Assembly (NCBI GenBank): GCA_018335755.1 | Contig: JAGXRK010000061.1 | Span: 70,646 to 134,645, forward strand | Length of the DNA stretch: 64,000 bases | Direction of reading: 5' to 3' | From: Ignavibacterium sp. | GTDB lineage: Bacteria; Bacteroidota; Ignavibacteria; Ignavibacteriales; Ignavibacteriaceae | Shown here: one piece after another, positions 25,330-35,152 of the stretch | How positions within the stretch are numbered: the first letter of the stretch is position 1 | Layout: each line of letters opens with the position of its first letter | The notes under the pieces: model-generated | Told to the model about the DNA's origin: nothing | The model's database searches: none | What the model saw: only the letters and a program-made list of their open reading frames with translations | Made by a program: the position numbers and the translations under genes

Positions 25330-26076
25330 TTGTCTGATTTAGAAGCCGCAATAATATTATTTGCCGTAGGAACTGTTGCTGCATTCATAAATGTTAATGC
25401 CGGCGGCGGATCTTCGTTAACTCTCCCCACATTGATATTTCTTGGATTAGATTCTGCAATGGCAAACGGTACAAACCGGGTTGCAATATTATTTCAGAAT
25501 GTTTTTGCTGTACAGGCATTTAAGAAAGAAAAATACTACGAATTAAAAAATAGTATGATCCTTTCTGCTCTCACATTACCGGGCGCAATACTTGGTGCTG
25601 TATTAGCTGTTACCATCAGCGACGAACTGTTCCGTAAGTTACTCGCAATTATTATGATCGGAATCATAATCACAATTTTGATTCCAAATAAAAAGCAAAC
25701 GGAATTTAACAGCCATCTGACTATTGACTGGAAAGTTTTGCTGGCAATGACTGGAATAGGTTTTTACGGCGGATTTATTCAGGTCGGTGTTGGCTTTATG
25801 ATGATGGCTGCATTACAAAAACTTATGAAAATGGATCTTATAAGGGTGAATATGCACAAGGTTTTTGTTGTATTCATTTTTACAATTCCGGCATTTCTTG
25901 TCTTCCTGTTCACTGATAACATAAACTGGTTTTACGGTTTAACACTTTCTGCAGGTAATGCTTTCGGCGGCTGGTGGGGTGCAAAACTTTCTGTTAAGAA
26001 AGGTGAGAAATTAATTAAAGCTGTTCTGATTATAGCAATCTTGATAATGTCGGCTGAACTTTTAGATATTTTTTAG
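25330..26076 (+). CDS. TSUP (TauE/SafE) family membrane permease
   Basis: A 248-residue, very hydrophobic protein with about eight membrane helices and the two-half repeat of the TauE/SafE family: an N-terminal NAGGGSSLTLPTLIFLGLDSAMANGTNR half and an inverted C-terminal GFYGGFIQVGVGFMM half. Members move sulfite, sulfoacetate or similar organic anions across the inner membrane. The start is a TTG with AAGGAG upstream. It precedes the aldo/keto reductase gene by 8 bp, suggesting one transcript. The transported ion cannot be read from the sequence. Confidence 0.85.
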   Translation: MSDLEAAIILFAVGTVAAFINVNAGGGSSLTLPTLIFLGLDSAMANGTNRVAILFQNVFAVQAFKKEKYYELKNSMILSALTLPGAILGAVLAVTISDELFRKLLAIIMIGIIITILIPNKKQTEFNSHLTIDWKVLLAMTGIGFYGGFIQVGVGFMMMAALQKLMKMDLIRVNMHKVFVVFIFTIPAFLVFLFTDNINWFYGLTLSAGNAFGGWWGAKLSVKKGEKLIKAVLIIAILIMSAELLDIF

Positions 26077-26084
26077 GAAATAAA

Positions 26085-26909
26085 ATGAAACGGGATATTT
26101 TCTATAAAATAAAATTAAACAATGGAGTTGAGATTCCTCAATTCGGATTAGGTGTCTATCTCACCAAACCTTCCGAATGCGTAAACGCCTGCTTATGGGC
26201 TTTTGAAGCGGGTTACAGACATATTGACACAGCAAGTATGTACAGCAATGAAAAAGAAGTAGGTAAAGCCGTAAGAACCAGTGGACTGCACCGCGAAGAA
26301 ATTTTCATAACCACTAAACTCTGGAATGAAGATCACGGCTTTGATAGAACTCTTAAAGCATTTGATAAAAGTCTGAAAAAGTTCGGACTGCATTACATAG
26401 ATATGTATTTAATTCACTGGCCCGGAACTAATAAAAGAAAAGAAGCCTGGCAAGCACTTGAGAAGATTTATCAATCAGGTCGATGCAAAGCAATTGGTGT
26501 GAGCAACTATATGATGCATCACCTGGAGGAATTGTTTACTTATGCAAATATAATTCCTGCTGTAAATCAATGTGAGTTTCATCCATTTCTGTTCACAAAG
26601 GATTTATTGGATTTCTGCAATAAACATAAAATTGCTTTTGAAGGATATTCACCATTAGTAAGAATGAGAAAGCAGAATCATCCTGTTATAAATCAGATTA
26701 TGGAAAAATACTCTAAAACTTATTCGCAGGTATTGATAAAATGGAGTCTGCAGCACAATGTAATTACTATTCCAAAATCATCTAATCGGGAGAGAATAAT
26801 ATCTAACGCCGATTTGTTTGATTTTGAAATATCAGATGAAGATATGAAGTTACTTAACAATCTGGATGAAGATTTTCATACATCCTGGAATCCGATGAGA
26901 GTGAAATAA
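26085..26909 (+). CDS. aldo/keto reductase
   Basis: A 274-residue NADPH-dependent aldo/keto reductase, (beta/alpha)8-barrel. The catalytic tetrad is visible: Asp and Tyr in GYRHIDTASMYSNE, Lys in FITTKLW and His in YLIHWPG. The C-terminal coenzyme-binding motif IPKSSNRERI is present, as is the internal KAIGVSNY. Length is typical of 2,5-diketo-gluconate-reductase-like members. It reduces aldehydes and ketones; the physiological substrate is unknown. It is immediately downstream of the TSUP permease gene. Confidence 0.9.
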   Translation: MKRDIFYKIKLNNGVEIPQFGLGVYLTKPSECVNACLWAFEAGYRHIDTASMYSNEKEVGKAVRTSGLHREEIFITTKLWNEDHGFDRTLKAFDKSLKKFGLHYIDMYLIHWPGTNKRKEAWQALEKIYQSGRCKAIGVSNYMMHHLEELFTYANIIPAVNQCEFHPFLFTKDLLDFCNKHKIAFEGYSPLVRMRKQNHPVINQIMEKYSKTYSQVLIKWSLQHNVITIPKSSNRERIISNADLFDFEISDEDMKLLNNLDEDFHTSWNPMRVK

Positions 26910-26924
26910 TCTTGTTGAACCATT

Positions 26925-29747
26925 TTAATTCAATTCTTTAGCTAAAAACTTACCTGTTAAGCTTTTTTTATTTTTAATAATCTGTTCCGGAGCACCTTCA
27001 GCAATTATTTTTCCGCCCGCTTCCCCTCCACCCGGACCCAGATCAATTATCCAATCGGCAGTTTTGACAACATCAAGATTATGTTCAACCACCACAATAG
27101 TATTTCCTTTTTCAACAAGTTTGTTAAGTACATTCAGCAGCACCTTTACATCTTCAAAATGCAAACCTGTAGTTGGCTCATCAAGTATATAAAGCGTTTT
27201 ACCGGTACTCACTTTGCTTAGCTCTGTTGCAAGTTTAACCCGTTGAGCTTCGCCACCGGATAATGTTGTTGCCTGTTGACCCAATCTTATATAACCCAAA
27301 CCAACATCGTGAATTGCCTGAAGTTTTCTTTTTATCCGGGGTAGATCTTCAAAGAATTCAAGTGCTTCATCAATCCGCATATCCAATACATCTGAAATGG
27401 ATTTTGTTTTATAAAGTACCTGAAGTGTTTCCTGGTTATATCTTTTTCCTTTACACACATCACAAAGCACATAAACATCAGGTAGAAAATTCATTTCTAT
27501 TTTTTTAAGTCCATCTCCTTTGCACTCTTCGCATCTTCCGCCCTCAACATTAAAGCTGAACCTGCCGGTTGCATATCCTCTCATTTTGGATTCAGGAAGC
27601 TGTGAATAAAGATCACGGATAAATGTAAACAGTCCGGTATAAGTAGCAGGATTTGATCTCGGTGTTCTTCCGATTGGAGATTGATCTATTTCAATCACTT
27701 TGTCAATATGTTCAATACCTTCAATGGATTCGAATGGCAATGGAACAACTTTGGAACCATAAAATTTTCTCATCAAAATCTTTACAAGCGTTTCATTAAC
27801 CAAAGTAGATTTTCCTGAACCACTTACACCTGTAATAAGTGTAAGAGTACTTAATGGTATTTTTAATTCTACTTTTTTAAGATTGTTGCCGCTTGCGCCT
27901 TTTAAAGTTAAATACTTTCCATTTGTTTTTCTTCTGTTGGCGGGAAGCGCTATCTCCTGCTTGTTGCGGAGATATTTAAGTGTAAGCGAATCATAAACAT
28001 TCTTCAAGTTCAGAAGTTGATCAGTTGTCCCTGAAATACAAACTTTACCGCCGTGTTCACCCGCAGCGGGACCAAGATCTATCATATAATCAGAACTTTC
28101 AATTGTTTCGCGGTCATGCTCAACAACAATTATCGTATTTCCAAGATCACGTAAGTTTTTTAGTGAGCTTATAAGCTTTTTATTATCGCTCTGGTGAAGT
28201 CCGATTGATGGTTCATCAAGAACATATAAAACGCCGGCTAATTGAGTTCCGATTTGAGTTGCTAATCTGATTCTTTGTGACTCTCCGCCTGATAAAGTTC
28301 TTGCTGACCTGTTCAAGGTCAGATACTCTAATCCGACATTAAGAAGAAAATTAAGCCGTGTTGTTATCTCCTTAAGAATCGGTTTGCCAATCAGTTCATC
28401 ACGTCCTTTTAATTTCAGATCAGCAAAAAACTGTGCTGCTCTTTTAATTGAGAGTTCAGTAACCTCTGTGATATTTTTATTCTGGAATTTTACAGATAGC
28501 GACTCCTTCTTTAATCTGCCTCCGTTGCAAGTTGGACAGGTAATTGTGTTCATATAAGATTCCACCCACTCTCTTATATTATTTGAACTGGTAGTATCAT
28601 AATAATTTTTAAGATACTGATACATTCCCGCAAACCTGTGCAGGTAAGTTGCCGGTCTTCCGCTGCCATAGGTATAAACGAAGGAAAGTTTTTCTTTACT
28701 TCCGTTCAGTATAATATCTTTTTGATCTTCAGTCAGTTCTTTAAGCTTCGTATCAAAAGTGAATCCGTATTTTTCAGCAACTGCAGTCAGCTGATTGAAA
28801 AACCAAATGTTACGAGGTTTTCCTAAAGGAGCAATACCTTCTTCATTAATAGACTTATTCCAATCAGGGATGATAAGATTTATATCAAGTTCTTTCCTCT
28901 CTCCCAAACCTTCGCAATCAGAACAGGAGCCATAAGGGGAGTTAAATGAAAATGAATTTGGAGCCAGTTCACGGTAACTTATTCCACAATCAAGGCAGGC
29001 AAGATGCCGGCTGAATATGCTGTCATTATCACCATCATCAATTATTACACTTCCGTTACCGTAGTTCAATGCGACTTCAATCGATTCGGTTATTCTCCCC
29101 CTGGAACGCTCGCTAACTGTAATTTTATCAACTGCAATTTCTATGTTATGAATTTTATATCTATCTACTTTAAAACCTTTTGATATTTCAAAGTATTCTC
29201 CATCAACACGAACTTTTAAAAATCCATCAGAAGAAATTTCCTCAAATAATTCTCTGTAATGTCCTTTTCTGCCTCTGACAACTGGTGCAAGTATTGAGAC
29301 TTTCTTCCCGGAATTGTTTGTTATTACTGTATCAATTATTTGTGCTGATGTCTGCTTGTTGACAGGTTTGCCGCAGTTATAGCAGAAGGGTGTTCCCAGC
29401 CTTGCATAGAGAAGTCTTAAGTAATCATAAATCTCAGTAACAGTGCCAACTGTAGAACGCGGATTTCCTGAAGTTGATTTCTGTTCAATTGATATTGCAG
29501 GACTTAATCCATCAATCAAATCAACGTCTGGCTTTTCCAGCATATCAAGAAACTGGCGGGCATAAGCAGAAAGAGATTCAATATATCTTCGCTGTCCTTC
29601 AGCGTAAATAGTATCGAAAGCAAGAGATGATTTGCCGGAACCGGAAAGTCCTGTAATCACAGTAAAAGATTCCCGCGGAATTTCCACATCTATATTCTTT
29701 AAGTTGTGCTCTCGTGCACCTTTAATTATTATCTGTTCTTTTTCCAA
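26925..29747 (-). CDS. uvrA: excinuclease ABC subunit A
   Basis: A 940-residue UvrA, the damage-sensing ATPase of nucleotide excision repair that loads UvrB. Two ABC ATPase modules are evident: the first with Walker [10 protein letters not shown] and [12 protein letters not shown] signature, the second with [10 protein letters not shown] and [12 protein letters not shown]. Two zinc-binding Cys clusters (CLDCG...CSDCEG and CEECKG...CDVCKG) and the UvrB-interaction region are present. Full length compared with the E. coli protein (940 residues). It stands alone, divergent from yigZ. Confidence 0.97.
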   Translation of the reverse strand: MEKEQIIIKGAREHNLKNIDVEIPRESFTVITGLSGSGKSSLAFDTIYAEGQRRYIESLSAYARQFLDMLEKPDVDLIDGLSPAISIEQKSTSGNPRSTVGTVTEIYDYLRLLYARLGTPFCYNCGKPVNKQTSAQIIDTVITNNSGKKVSILAPVVRGRKGHYRELFEEISSDGFLKVRVDGEYFEISKGFKVDRYKIHNIEIAVDKITVSERSRGRITESIEVALNYGNGSVIIDDGDNDSIFSRHLACLDCGISYRELAPNSFSFNSPYGSCSDCEGLGERKELDINLIIPDWNKSINEEGIAPLGKPRNIWFFNQLTAVAEKYGFTFDTKLKELTEDQKDIILNGSKEKLSFVYTYGSGRPATYLHRFAGMYQYLKNYYDTTSSNNIREWVESYMNTITCPTCNGGRLKKESLSVKFQNKNITEVTELSIKRAAQFFADLKLKGRDELIGKPILKEITTRLNFLLNVGLEYLTLNRSARTLSGGESQRIRLATQIGTQLAGVLYVLDEPSIGLHQSDNKKLISSLKNLRDLGNTIIVVEHDRETIESSDYMIDLGPAAGEHGGKVCISGTTDQLLNLKNVYDSLTLKYLRNKQEIALPANRRKTNGKYLTLKGASGNNLKKVELKIPLSTLTLITGVSGSGKSTLVNETLVKILMRKFYGSKVVPLPFESIEGIEHIDKVIEIDQSPIGRTPRSNPATYTGLFTFIRDLYSQLPESKMRGYATGRFSFNVEGGRCEECKGDGLKKIEMNFLPDVYVLCDVCKGKRYNQETLQVLYKTKSISDVLDMRIDEALEFFEDLPRIKRKLQAIHDVGLGYIRLGQQATTLSGGEAQRVKLATELSKVSTGKTLYILDEPTTGLHFEDVKVLLNVLNKLVEKGNTIVVVEHNLDVVKTADWIIDLGPGGGEAGGKIIAEGAPEQIIKNKKSLTGKFLAKELN

Positions 29748-29842
29748 TTTTGTCTTATAAATAAAAATTCAAACAGTTATATTAGTTATGCATAAAATGA
29801 TTGTCAAATAATTTTGCTGTTCATGATTCAGAAAGAATTTTT

Positions 29843-30466
29843 ATGACACTTCCAGAACAGATTACAACCGTTAAACAGTTCCGGGAATCTATTTTTAAGG
29901 AAAAAGGGTCAGAATTTATTGCACAGGTTTATCCTGCTGAAAAAACGGAAGAATGTGAAAAAATACTTAGTACAGTTAAGAAAAAGTATTTGGATGCAAC
30001 TCATCACTGCTATGCTTACAAATTATTAGTCGATGTAAATAAATTCTCAGATGACGGTGAACCATCGGGTACAGCAGGAAAAAGAATTTTGAATGCAATT
30101 GAGCACTTTCATCTGGTCAATCTTTTGGTGGTTATAATAAGATATTTTGGCGGAACAAAACTTGGTGTTGGTCCCCTTGGAAAAGCGTATTATTCTTCTG
30201 CTTTTAATGTGCTTGATAAATCCGAAAAAAATAATCGATCACTTCTTCAAAAAATCCAAATTAAAACTTCACCTTCATTTATAAGTAATATTTACAGGAT
30301 CACTTCAAATCTTAATGGAAAAGTAGAAACCTCTTCATTTGCTGATGAATTAAATTGTGAAATAGTAATTCCCGCAAGAAATATGGATTTATTAAAAAAC
30401 GATATTAAAGAGCTCACTAGTGGAAATTTTGAGCTGAAAACCGTTTCAGAACCCTTTTATTTTTAA
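29843..30466 (+). CDS. yigZ: YigZ/IMPACT family protein
   Basis: A 207-residue protein of the YigZ/UPF0029 (IMPACT) family. It has the N-terminal domain signature DATHHCYAYKL, FSDDGEPSGTAGKRIL, VVIIRYFGGTKLGVGPLGKAY, and a C-terminal EF-G-like ferredoxin domain. The family is thought to bind ribosomes or RNA and regulate translation, but the bacterial role is unsettled. The ATG at 29843 with AGAAAG upstream is preferred over a TTG at 29801. It is divergent from uvrA and followed by a MarR regulator. Confidence 0.85.
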   Translation: MTLPEQITTVKQFRESIFKEKGSEFIAQVYPAEKTEECEKILSTVKKKYLDATHHCYAYKLLVDVNKFSDDGEPSGTAGKRILNAIEHFHLVNLLVVIIRYFGGTKLGVGPLGKAYYSSAFNVLDKSEKNNRSLLQKIQIKTSPSFISNIYRITSNLNGKVETSSFADELNCEIVIPARNMDLLKNDIKELTSGNFELKTVSEPFYF

Positions 30467-30493
30467 AAATCAGCAAAAAAAATTTACTTGCAC

Positions 30494-30524
30494 TTGCGAA
30501 AATTATTACGTTTATCGATATTTG
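30494..30524 (+). promoter_or_regulatory. candidate promoter of the MarR gene
   Basis: TTG (30494-30496) and GATATTTG (30517-30524), 20 nt apart, match the Bacteroidota -33/-7 pattern with one deviation. The predicted start is about 30 nt before the ATG at 30563. Confidence 0.4.
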
Positions 30525-30562
30525 ATATGCACAATAATTCATTTTTATACACAGGGGAATCT

Positions 30563-31006
30563 ATGGATAATAATTACGCTGAAAAGTTAGCAAATTTAAC
30601 ATTTAGTCTTCTGGCAAACTGTCAGGAAAAGGAAGTCCGCTTAGCTGAAGTGCACGGACTAACTCAAGCCGAATTCAGATGCCTCAGATTGTTCGGAAAA
30701 GACGAGAGTCTGAACAATAAACAAATTGCTGAGCGAATGAATTTGAGTCCCAGCCGTTTAACGCGTATCATTGACGGACTAGTAAAAAAAGAATATATAA
30801 TCAGAGAGATTGATCCCAACGATAGAAGAAATATGCGGGTTTGTCTTTCTAAAAAAGGTCAGCTACTCGTCAATCAACTGAATAAGGCTTATATAGATAT
30901 TCATCGGGATATTCTACAGGATATTGAGTCTGATCAGCATGAACCGTTGATAGTTGCGATGAGTCAATTGCTTATTGCACTTGAAAAATGGATCGCTAAA
31001 ACCTGA
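30563..31006 (+). CDS. MarR-family transcriptional regulator
   Basis: A 147-residue winged-helix repressor. The DNA-binding core is seen in LNNKQIAERMNLSPSRLTRIIDGLVKKEYI, followed by the wing DPNDRRNMRVCLSKKG and C-terminal dimer helices. The ATG at 30563 has AGGGGAA just upstream; the longer frame from 30488 is not needed. MarR proteins bind small aromatic ligands and repress adjacent genes. No divergent partner is evident; the convergent neighbour is a hypothetical protein. The ligand is unknown. Confidence 0.88.
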   Translation: MDNNYAEKLANLTFSLLANCQEKEVRLAEVHGLTQAEFRCLRLFGKDESLNNKQIAERMNLSPSRLTRIIDGLVKKEYIIREIDPNDRRNMRVCLSKKGQLLVNQLNKAYIDIHRDILQDIESDQHEPLIVAMSQLLIALEKWIAKT

Positions 31007-31011
31007 AAAAT

Positions 31012-31434
31012 TCAGGTTGATCTTTTAAGGTGATTTATATATCTCTTTAGTGCATCCAGATCAGAAACTAATTCACTAAGGATCTTGAAAGTTTCAGGAA
31101 TTAGATTAAAATATTTCTTTTCGAATTCATTTTTAACTTCAACAGATGAGTTTAAGGTAATCTCTTTTATTTGAGAGATTACCTTTTCCATATTATCAGA
31201 TAGATCTTTCTTTACGTGATCTAAACTTTTTACTTCGGGATTATTGCTGCCGGTTTTTATTACACGCATTAATCCATTGACGTACTTTCCGGTAAAACAT
31301 AACTCTTCAAATATTTCAATTTTGTTGTTTTTATATGATTCTGATATCAGGATCATAATATCATCTTTTTTAGTAAAAACAGAATTGGTAAAATCTTCTG
31401 CTGAGTTCAATGTATTTATATCGTATTGCTGCAT
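31012..31434 (-). CDS. hypothetical helical protein
   Basis: A 140-residue, all-helical, acidic soluble protein with no signal peptide. Segments such as SYKNNKIEIFEELCFTGKYV and a Leu/Ile heptad pattern suggest a helical bundle; no family is recognised. It begins 2 bp after the O-methyltransferase gene stop, so it is part of the same transcript. It ends 5 bp from the MarR gene, convergent. Conservation of a similar pair in relatives would support a shared role. Confidence 0.65.
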   Translation of the reverse strand: MQQYDINTLNSAEDFTNSVFTKKDDIMILISESYKNNKIEIFEELCFTGKYVNGLMRVIKTGSNNPEVKSLDHVKKDLSDNMEKVISQIKEITLNSSVEVKNEFEKKYFNLIPETFKILSELVSDLDALKRYINHLKRST

Positions 31435-31436
31435 AA

Positions 31437-32078
31437 CTATTTTTTTATTCCTATTCCAAGTCCGTCGCCAACCGGGAGAATTGTAGTTATAAGATTTTCC
31501 TGTGAAGTAAAAATTTTGTTGAATTCCCTTATAAGTTTTGTTGACGCTTTATAGTTGGCCGGAACTCTTGTCGTTGCGGCATATCCGTGCCAGAGAAGAT
31601 TATCTACAACAATTACACCACCGCGCTTTAAAAGAATTAATGAGTAATCAAACAAGCGTTTATAATCTTCTTTATCAGCATCAAGAAAGATGAAGTCATA
31701 TTTTTTCTGCAGCTGCGGCATTATGCTTAGTGCATTGCCCTCAAATAATTTAATTTTATCAGCAAAGCCTGATCTTTCAAAATACTCTCTTGCAAGCGGA
31801 ATATTGTCAGCGCTTTTTTCAATTGTATGTACTTCCGATTTCTTGCCGAGGTTTCTTGCGATTCTTATTGTACTGTAACCAATCGCTGTACCTATTTCCA
31901 AAACACGTTTAGGTTCTTTCAGCAGTATTAATTGTTCAATCAGCTCAGCGGACTGCCAGGAAAGAATGGGTATTTTATGCTCAGCAGCATAAGCTTCCAT
32001 TTCCTGAATAAGCTCATTCTCTTTTTTCCGGAATGTGTCTATGTACTTTGCCTGTGCGGGAAAATGTATTGTGCTCAT
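31437..32078 (-). CDS. O-methyltransferase (TrmR/COMT family)
   Basis: A 213-residue SAM-dependent O-methyltransferase of the COMT-like group. Motif I is VLEIGTAIGYSTIRIA, and the metal-binding and catalytic region FIFLDADKEDYKRLF follows, with VIVVDNLLWHG. Bacterial members include tRNA U34 5-hydroxyl methyltransferase TrmR and small-molecule methyltransferases. A divalent metal is expected to position the substrate. The substrate cannot be determined here. It is the first gene of a two-gene operon with a 140-residue helical protein. Confidence 0.85.
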   Translation of the reverse strand: MSTIHFPAQAKYIDTFRKKENELIQEMEAYAAEHKIPILSWQSAELIEQLILLKEPKRVLEIGTAIGYSTIRIARNLGKKSEVHTIEKSADNIPLAREYFERSGFADKIKLFEGNALSIMPQLQKKYDFIFLDADKEDYKRLFDYSLILLKRGGVIVVDNLLWHGYAATTRVPANYKASTKLIREFNKIFTSQENLITTILPVGDGLGIGIKK

Positions 32079-32164
32079 AAATGTTTAATACTTTTTGATA
32101 TTAAGATACAAATATCTGTTAAGTAAAAACAATAATTTGGAAGGAACCATTAGGGTAAGAAATG

Positions 32165-32194
32165 TTAAGGCAGCCAGGTAACTGACGGCCTTAA
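32165..32194 (-). terminator. hairpin after the 288-residue T9SS gene
   Basis: TTAAGGC (32165-32171) and GCCTTAA (32188-32194) are perfect arms with a 16-nt loop, 10 bp beyond the stop codon at 32204. It is terminator-like on the minus strand, with a weak T-run. Confidence 0.5.
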
Positions 32195-32203
32195 TTGATT
32201 CAC

Positions 32204-33070
32204 TTAACGAAGTAAAATCATTTTTCTTGATTGGCTGTAACCATTTGACTGGAAGGTGTAAATGTAAACTCCGGTTGTAAGTTCAGAGGCATTAAAAACC
32301 ACATCATACATTCCTGCCTCTTTATCTTCATTAACCAATGCTGAAACTTCTTGTCCTAATATGTCAAATACCTTTAGCGATACAAATCCTGCTTCTGCGA
32401 TTGAGTATGAAATACTTGTACTTGAATTGAAGGGATTAGGATAGTTTTGGGATACATTATATGTTAACGGTTTGATGATCTCATCATCATCAATTCCAAC
32501 TAAATTGCCATATACTGTACCATTTATTTTTGCATAATTCAAAAATACTACTGTCCCATCAGAATAAGCTTTCTGGATTTGGCCTATTCCATCCGCTAAC
32601 CAATAAGCAAACTGGATAACACCGTTTTCATATAATAGAACTGCTTTTATAATTTTATTTTGCCCAAAAACAAATAGTGTATCCGTAAACAACAATTTGG
32701 CATATAATGTATCGATAACGGGTAAACCCCAAGCTACCGGCCACATTTCTCCATCTTGTGCATCTGCCTTAAATATCATATACTCATCAAGAGTACCTGT
32801 AATCCCAGTCAATGGAACAACTGTTGTATAAATATTACCAAACTCATCAACTCTTGTATCATCAAACTCAAATATTGGTCCTGGTAATGTGTAATAAGTT
32901 TTTCCGTTTGGATAGACAGTATCCCTTTCAATCTCAGCGAAGAAATAATTCGTACCATTATATGTTTGATATTCATTCCCAATCCTAAGCGGCAGGAAGT
33001 TTTGTTGTTGTGGTAAATTGGTAACGGCCAACAAAGAAAATATTAAGATAGTTTCTAATAATGTTTTCAT
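32204..33070 (-). CDS. secreted protein with T9SS sorting domain, unknown function
   Basis: A 288-residue protein: signal peptide, a beta-rich middle without recognised catalytic residues, and a C-terminal T9SS type A domain with NYPNPFNSSTSISYSI and terminal RKMILLR. It should be exported across the outer membrane and retained or released by T9SS. The gap to the downstream subtilase gene is 45 bp, so the two may be expressed together. No enzymatic function can be assigned. Confidence 0.8.
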   Translation of the reverse strand: MKTLLETILIFSLLAVTNLPQQQNFLPLRIGNEYQTYNGTNYFFAEIERDTVYPNGKTYYTLPGPIFEFDDTRVDEFGNIYTTVVPLTGITGTLDEYMIFKADAQDGEMWPVAWGLPVIDTLYAKLLFTDTLFVFGQNKIIKAVLLYENGVIQFAYWLADGIGQIQKAYSDGTVVFLNYAKINGTVYGNLVGIDDDEIIKPLTYNVSQNYPNPFNSSTSISYSIAEAGFVSLKVFDILGQEVSALVNEDKEAGMYDVVFNASELTTGVYIYTFQSNGYSQSRKMILLR

Positions 33071-33115
33071 AATGTCTATAATAGATTAAAAACTCCTTTG
33101 AGTAAATCCAGTTTT

Positions 33116-35086
33116 TTACTTCAGCAAAATTAATTTCCTACCGTATTCTTTTCCATTTAATTGTACCAGTAAAAAGTAAACTCCGCTTGCACAAATATTA
33201 CCTTTATCTGAATATCCATCCCATTCGACGACATTAATGCCCGGACTGGTTATCTCATTATATTGCTTAACACGTTGACCTGAACCATCTATTATTGCCA
33301 TCTTGAAAATTTCATTTCCTTCCGATACAAAGTTCATTCTAACTGATTTATGCGCTGCAGGAATAAAGGGATTTGGAAAAGGATTACTGACAACATAATC
33401 AACCTGGTCAGAAGGAAGAGCAAGATTTAATGAAATTTCAAGTGCTCCATATGCAAACTTATAATTTTTTGCTGATGGTTCCCGATAATTTATACCAGCA
33501 CTATCGGAATAAGAGAAATAAAACTCTACATTTTGTCCCTGTGGGAAAAAAGGCACTTCAAAACTAAATCTGAAAATCCTGTCCACTGTGGGAGAAGCCT
33601 CTGTAAAGTTTATTCCGTCAATTGAGTAATGCATTTTTACAGTATTTGGATTAATATTTTCCTGAAAAAATATTTTACGAATAAAGTAATCATTATTTAT
33701 GAATTCAAGGTTTGGAAATTCAATTGCACTTTTTGCAGATACGAGTCCATAACCAATTTCATTATTAGGATTAAGTGAGTTATCCGCTGACTCTAATAGA
33801 ATACTTCGGATCTGGGTATTTTTAAGATGCCGGTGAATTGAAAGCAGAAGTGCAGCAACTCCGCTTGCAATTGGTGCTGATGTGGAAGTTCCGCTTGCAA
33901 ATCTGTATCCGTTATTGGTACTTGCAGAAGCGCCGTAGACCCCGACACCCATTGCAACAACTTCCGGTTTTATTCTTCCGTCAGATGATGGTCCCCTGCT
34001 GCTGAATCCGGCTAATTGATTTGATGAGTTCACTGCTCCAACTCCAATAGTGTTCTTTCCATCAGCGGGAGCGGTAATATAAAACCACGGTGTATTACCT
34101 TCATTACCGGCAGAAGTGAAAGTTGCAACACCTCTCATAAATGCAAGCTCTGCAGCTTTTGTAACAATAGTTGTCTTGCCGTCCATATCATTGTAAGTGT
34201 ATGATTCACCCGGAGTATCAAAAATACTGTAACCAAGTGAACTGCTTGTAATGTCAACTCCCTGTCCTTCCGTCCAGATTAACGCTGCGGCATAATTATC
34301 TTCTTCAATTCTTGTTTCACTTCTTATATCTTCTGTTTTTGCAAGCAGGTAGGATGAATTAAATGCAGCGCCTATCATTGTACTATCGTGATATCCTCCG
34401 ATAATAGAGAATATTAAAGTGCCATGATCGTGCTGTGATGGATGATCCCCGGTCTGATTTGCAGTAATAGTATCATTAAATACAAAATCGTATTCTGCCA
34501 ATACATTTCTGGTGTTAAGTGAAATATGTCGCTGCCAGTCATAACCAGTATCAAGCAGACCTATAACAACATCATCGCCTGTAATTCCTTTTGAATGAAC
34601 TAAAGGAATATCTGACAGATCTAATTGTGTGAATGAAGGTCCATAATTGTTAAATGAATTATACTTATACAAATTCAAATCATCAACAAGCGATTTTTGA
34701 AATTTAAGACTTTTAACCGGAACAACTTTATAAACAAAACTGAGTGATTTTACCTGTTCAATCTGAGAACCATTCATTCTTACCGAAACAGAATTAAACC
34801 ATTTTAATTTGTGGATTATCTCAATTCCCAAATCCTTTATTACAGTAAGATAATTATCATCTAAAGGAAGGTCCTCATAAGTAATGAATTCATCACCCAT
34901 ATTTTTTATTCTTCTCTCAACTGCTCTTTCTGAAAGCTGATCAACAGCCTGTTTATAGATAAGAGAAGATTTACTAAGCGTTGATTCCGGTTTAATTCCC
35001 TTATCCTTAAAATAAATAAAGTACTTTTCCTGTGATAAAAGGTTAAAAGTAAATAAAACAGCAAGCAGAATAATTTTATGTATCAT
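33116..35086 (-). CDS. subtilisin-like S8 serine protease with T9SS sorting domain
   Basis: A 656-residue secreted peptidase. The signal peptide and propeptide are followed by the S8 domain (about 150-460) with the catalytic Asp in IGLLDTGYDW, His in HDHGTLIFSIIGG and Ser in SGTSTSAPIASG. The C-terminal domain (about 570-656) is a T9SS type A sorting domain with NPFPNPFIP and closing GRKLILLK. It probably acts outside the cell as a broad protease. The catalytic triad is intact. It is directly upstream of the 288-residue T9SS gene. Confidence 0.92.
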   Translation of the reverse strand: MIHKIILLAVLFTFNLLSQEKYFIYFKDKGIKPESTLSKSSLIYKQAVDQLSERAVERRIKNMGDEFITYEDLPLDDNYLTVIKDLGIEIIHKLKWFNSVSVRMNGSQIEQVKSLSFVYKVVPVKSLKFQKSLVDDLNLYKYNSFNNYGPSFTQLDLSDIPLVHSKGITGDDVVIGLLDTGYDWQRHISLNTRNVLAEYDFVFNDTITANQTGDHPSQHDHGTLIFSIIGGYHDSTMIGAAFNSSYLLAKTEDIRSETRIEEDNYAAALIWTEGQGVDITSSSLGYSIFDTPGESYTYNDMDGKTTIVTKAAELAFMRGVATFTSAGNEGNTPWFYITAPADGKNTIGVGAVNSSNQLAGFSSRGPSSDGRIKPEVVAMGVGVYGASASTNNGYRFASGTSTSAPIASGVAALLLSIHRHLKNTQIRSILLESADNSLNPNNEIGYGLVSAKSAIEFPNLEFINNDYFIRKIFFQENINPNTVKMHYSIDGINFTEASPTVDRIFRFSFEVPFFPQGQNVEFYFSYSDSAGINYREPSAKNYKFAYGALEISLNLALPSDQVDYVVSNPFPNPFIPAAHKSVRMNFVSEGNEIFKMAIIDGSGQRVKQYNEITSPGINVVEWDGYSDKGNICASGVYFLLVQLNGKEYGRKLILLK

Positions 35087-35152
35087 ATTATAAAGTAATA
35101 TTTTTCAGGAAATATATCTTTTTAGAAAAGTATAAAAAAGGCAGAATTAAGT

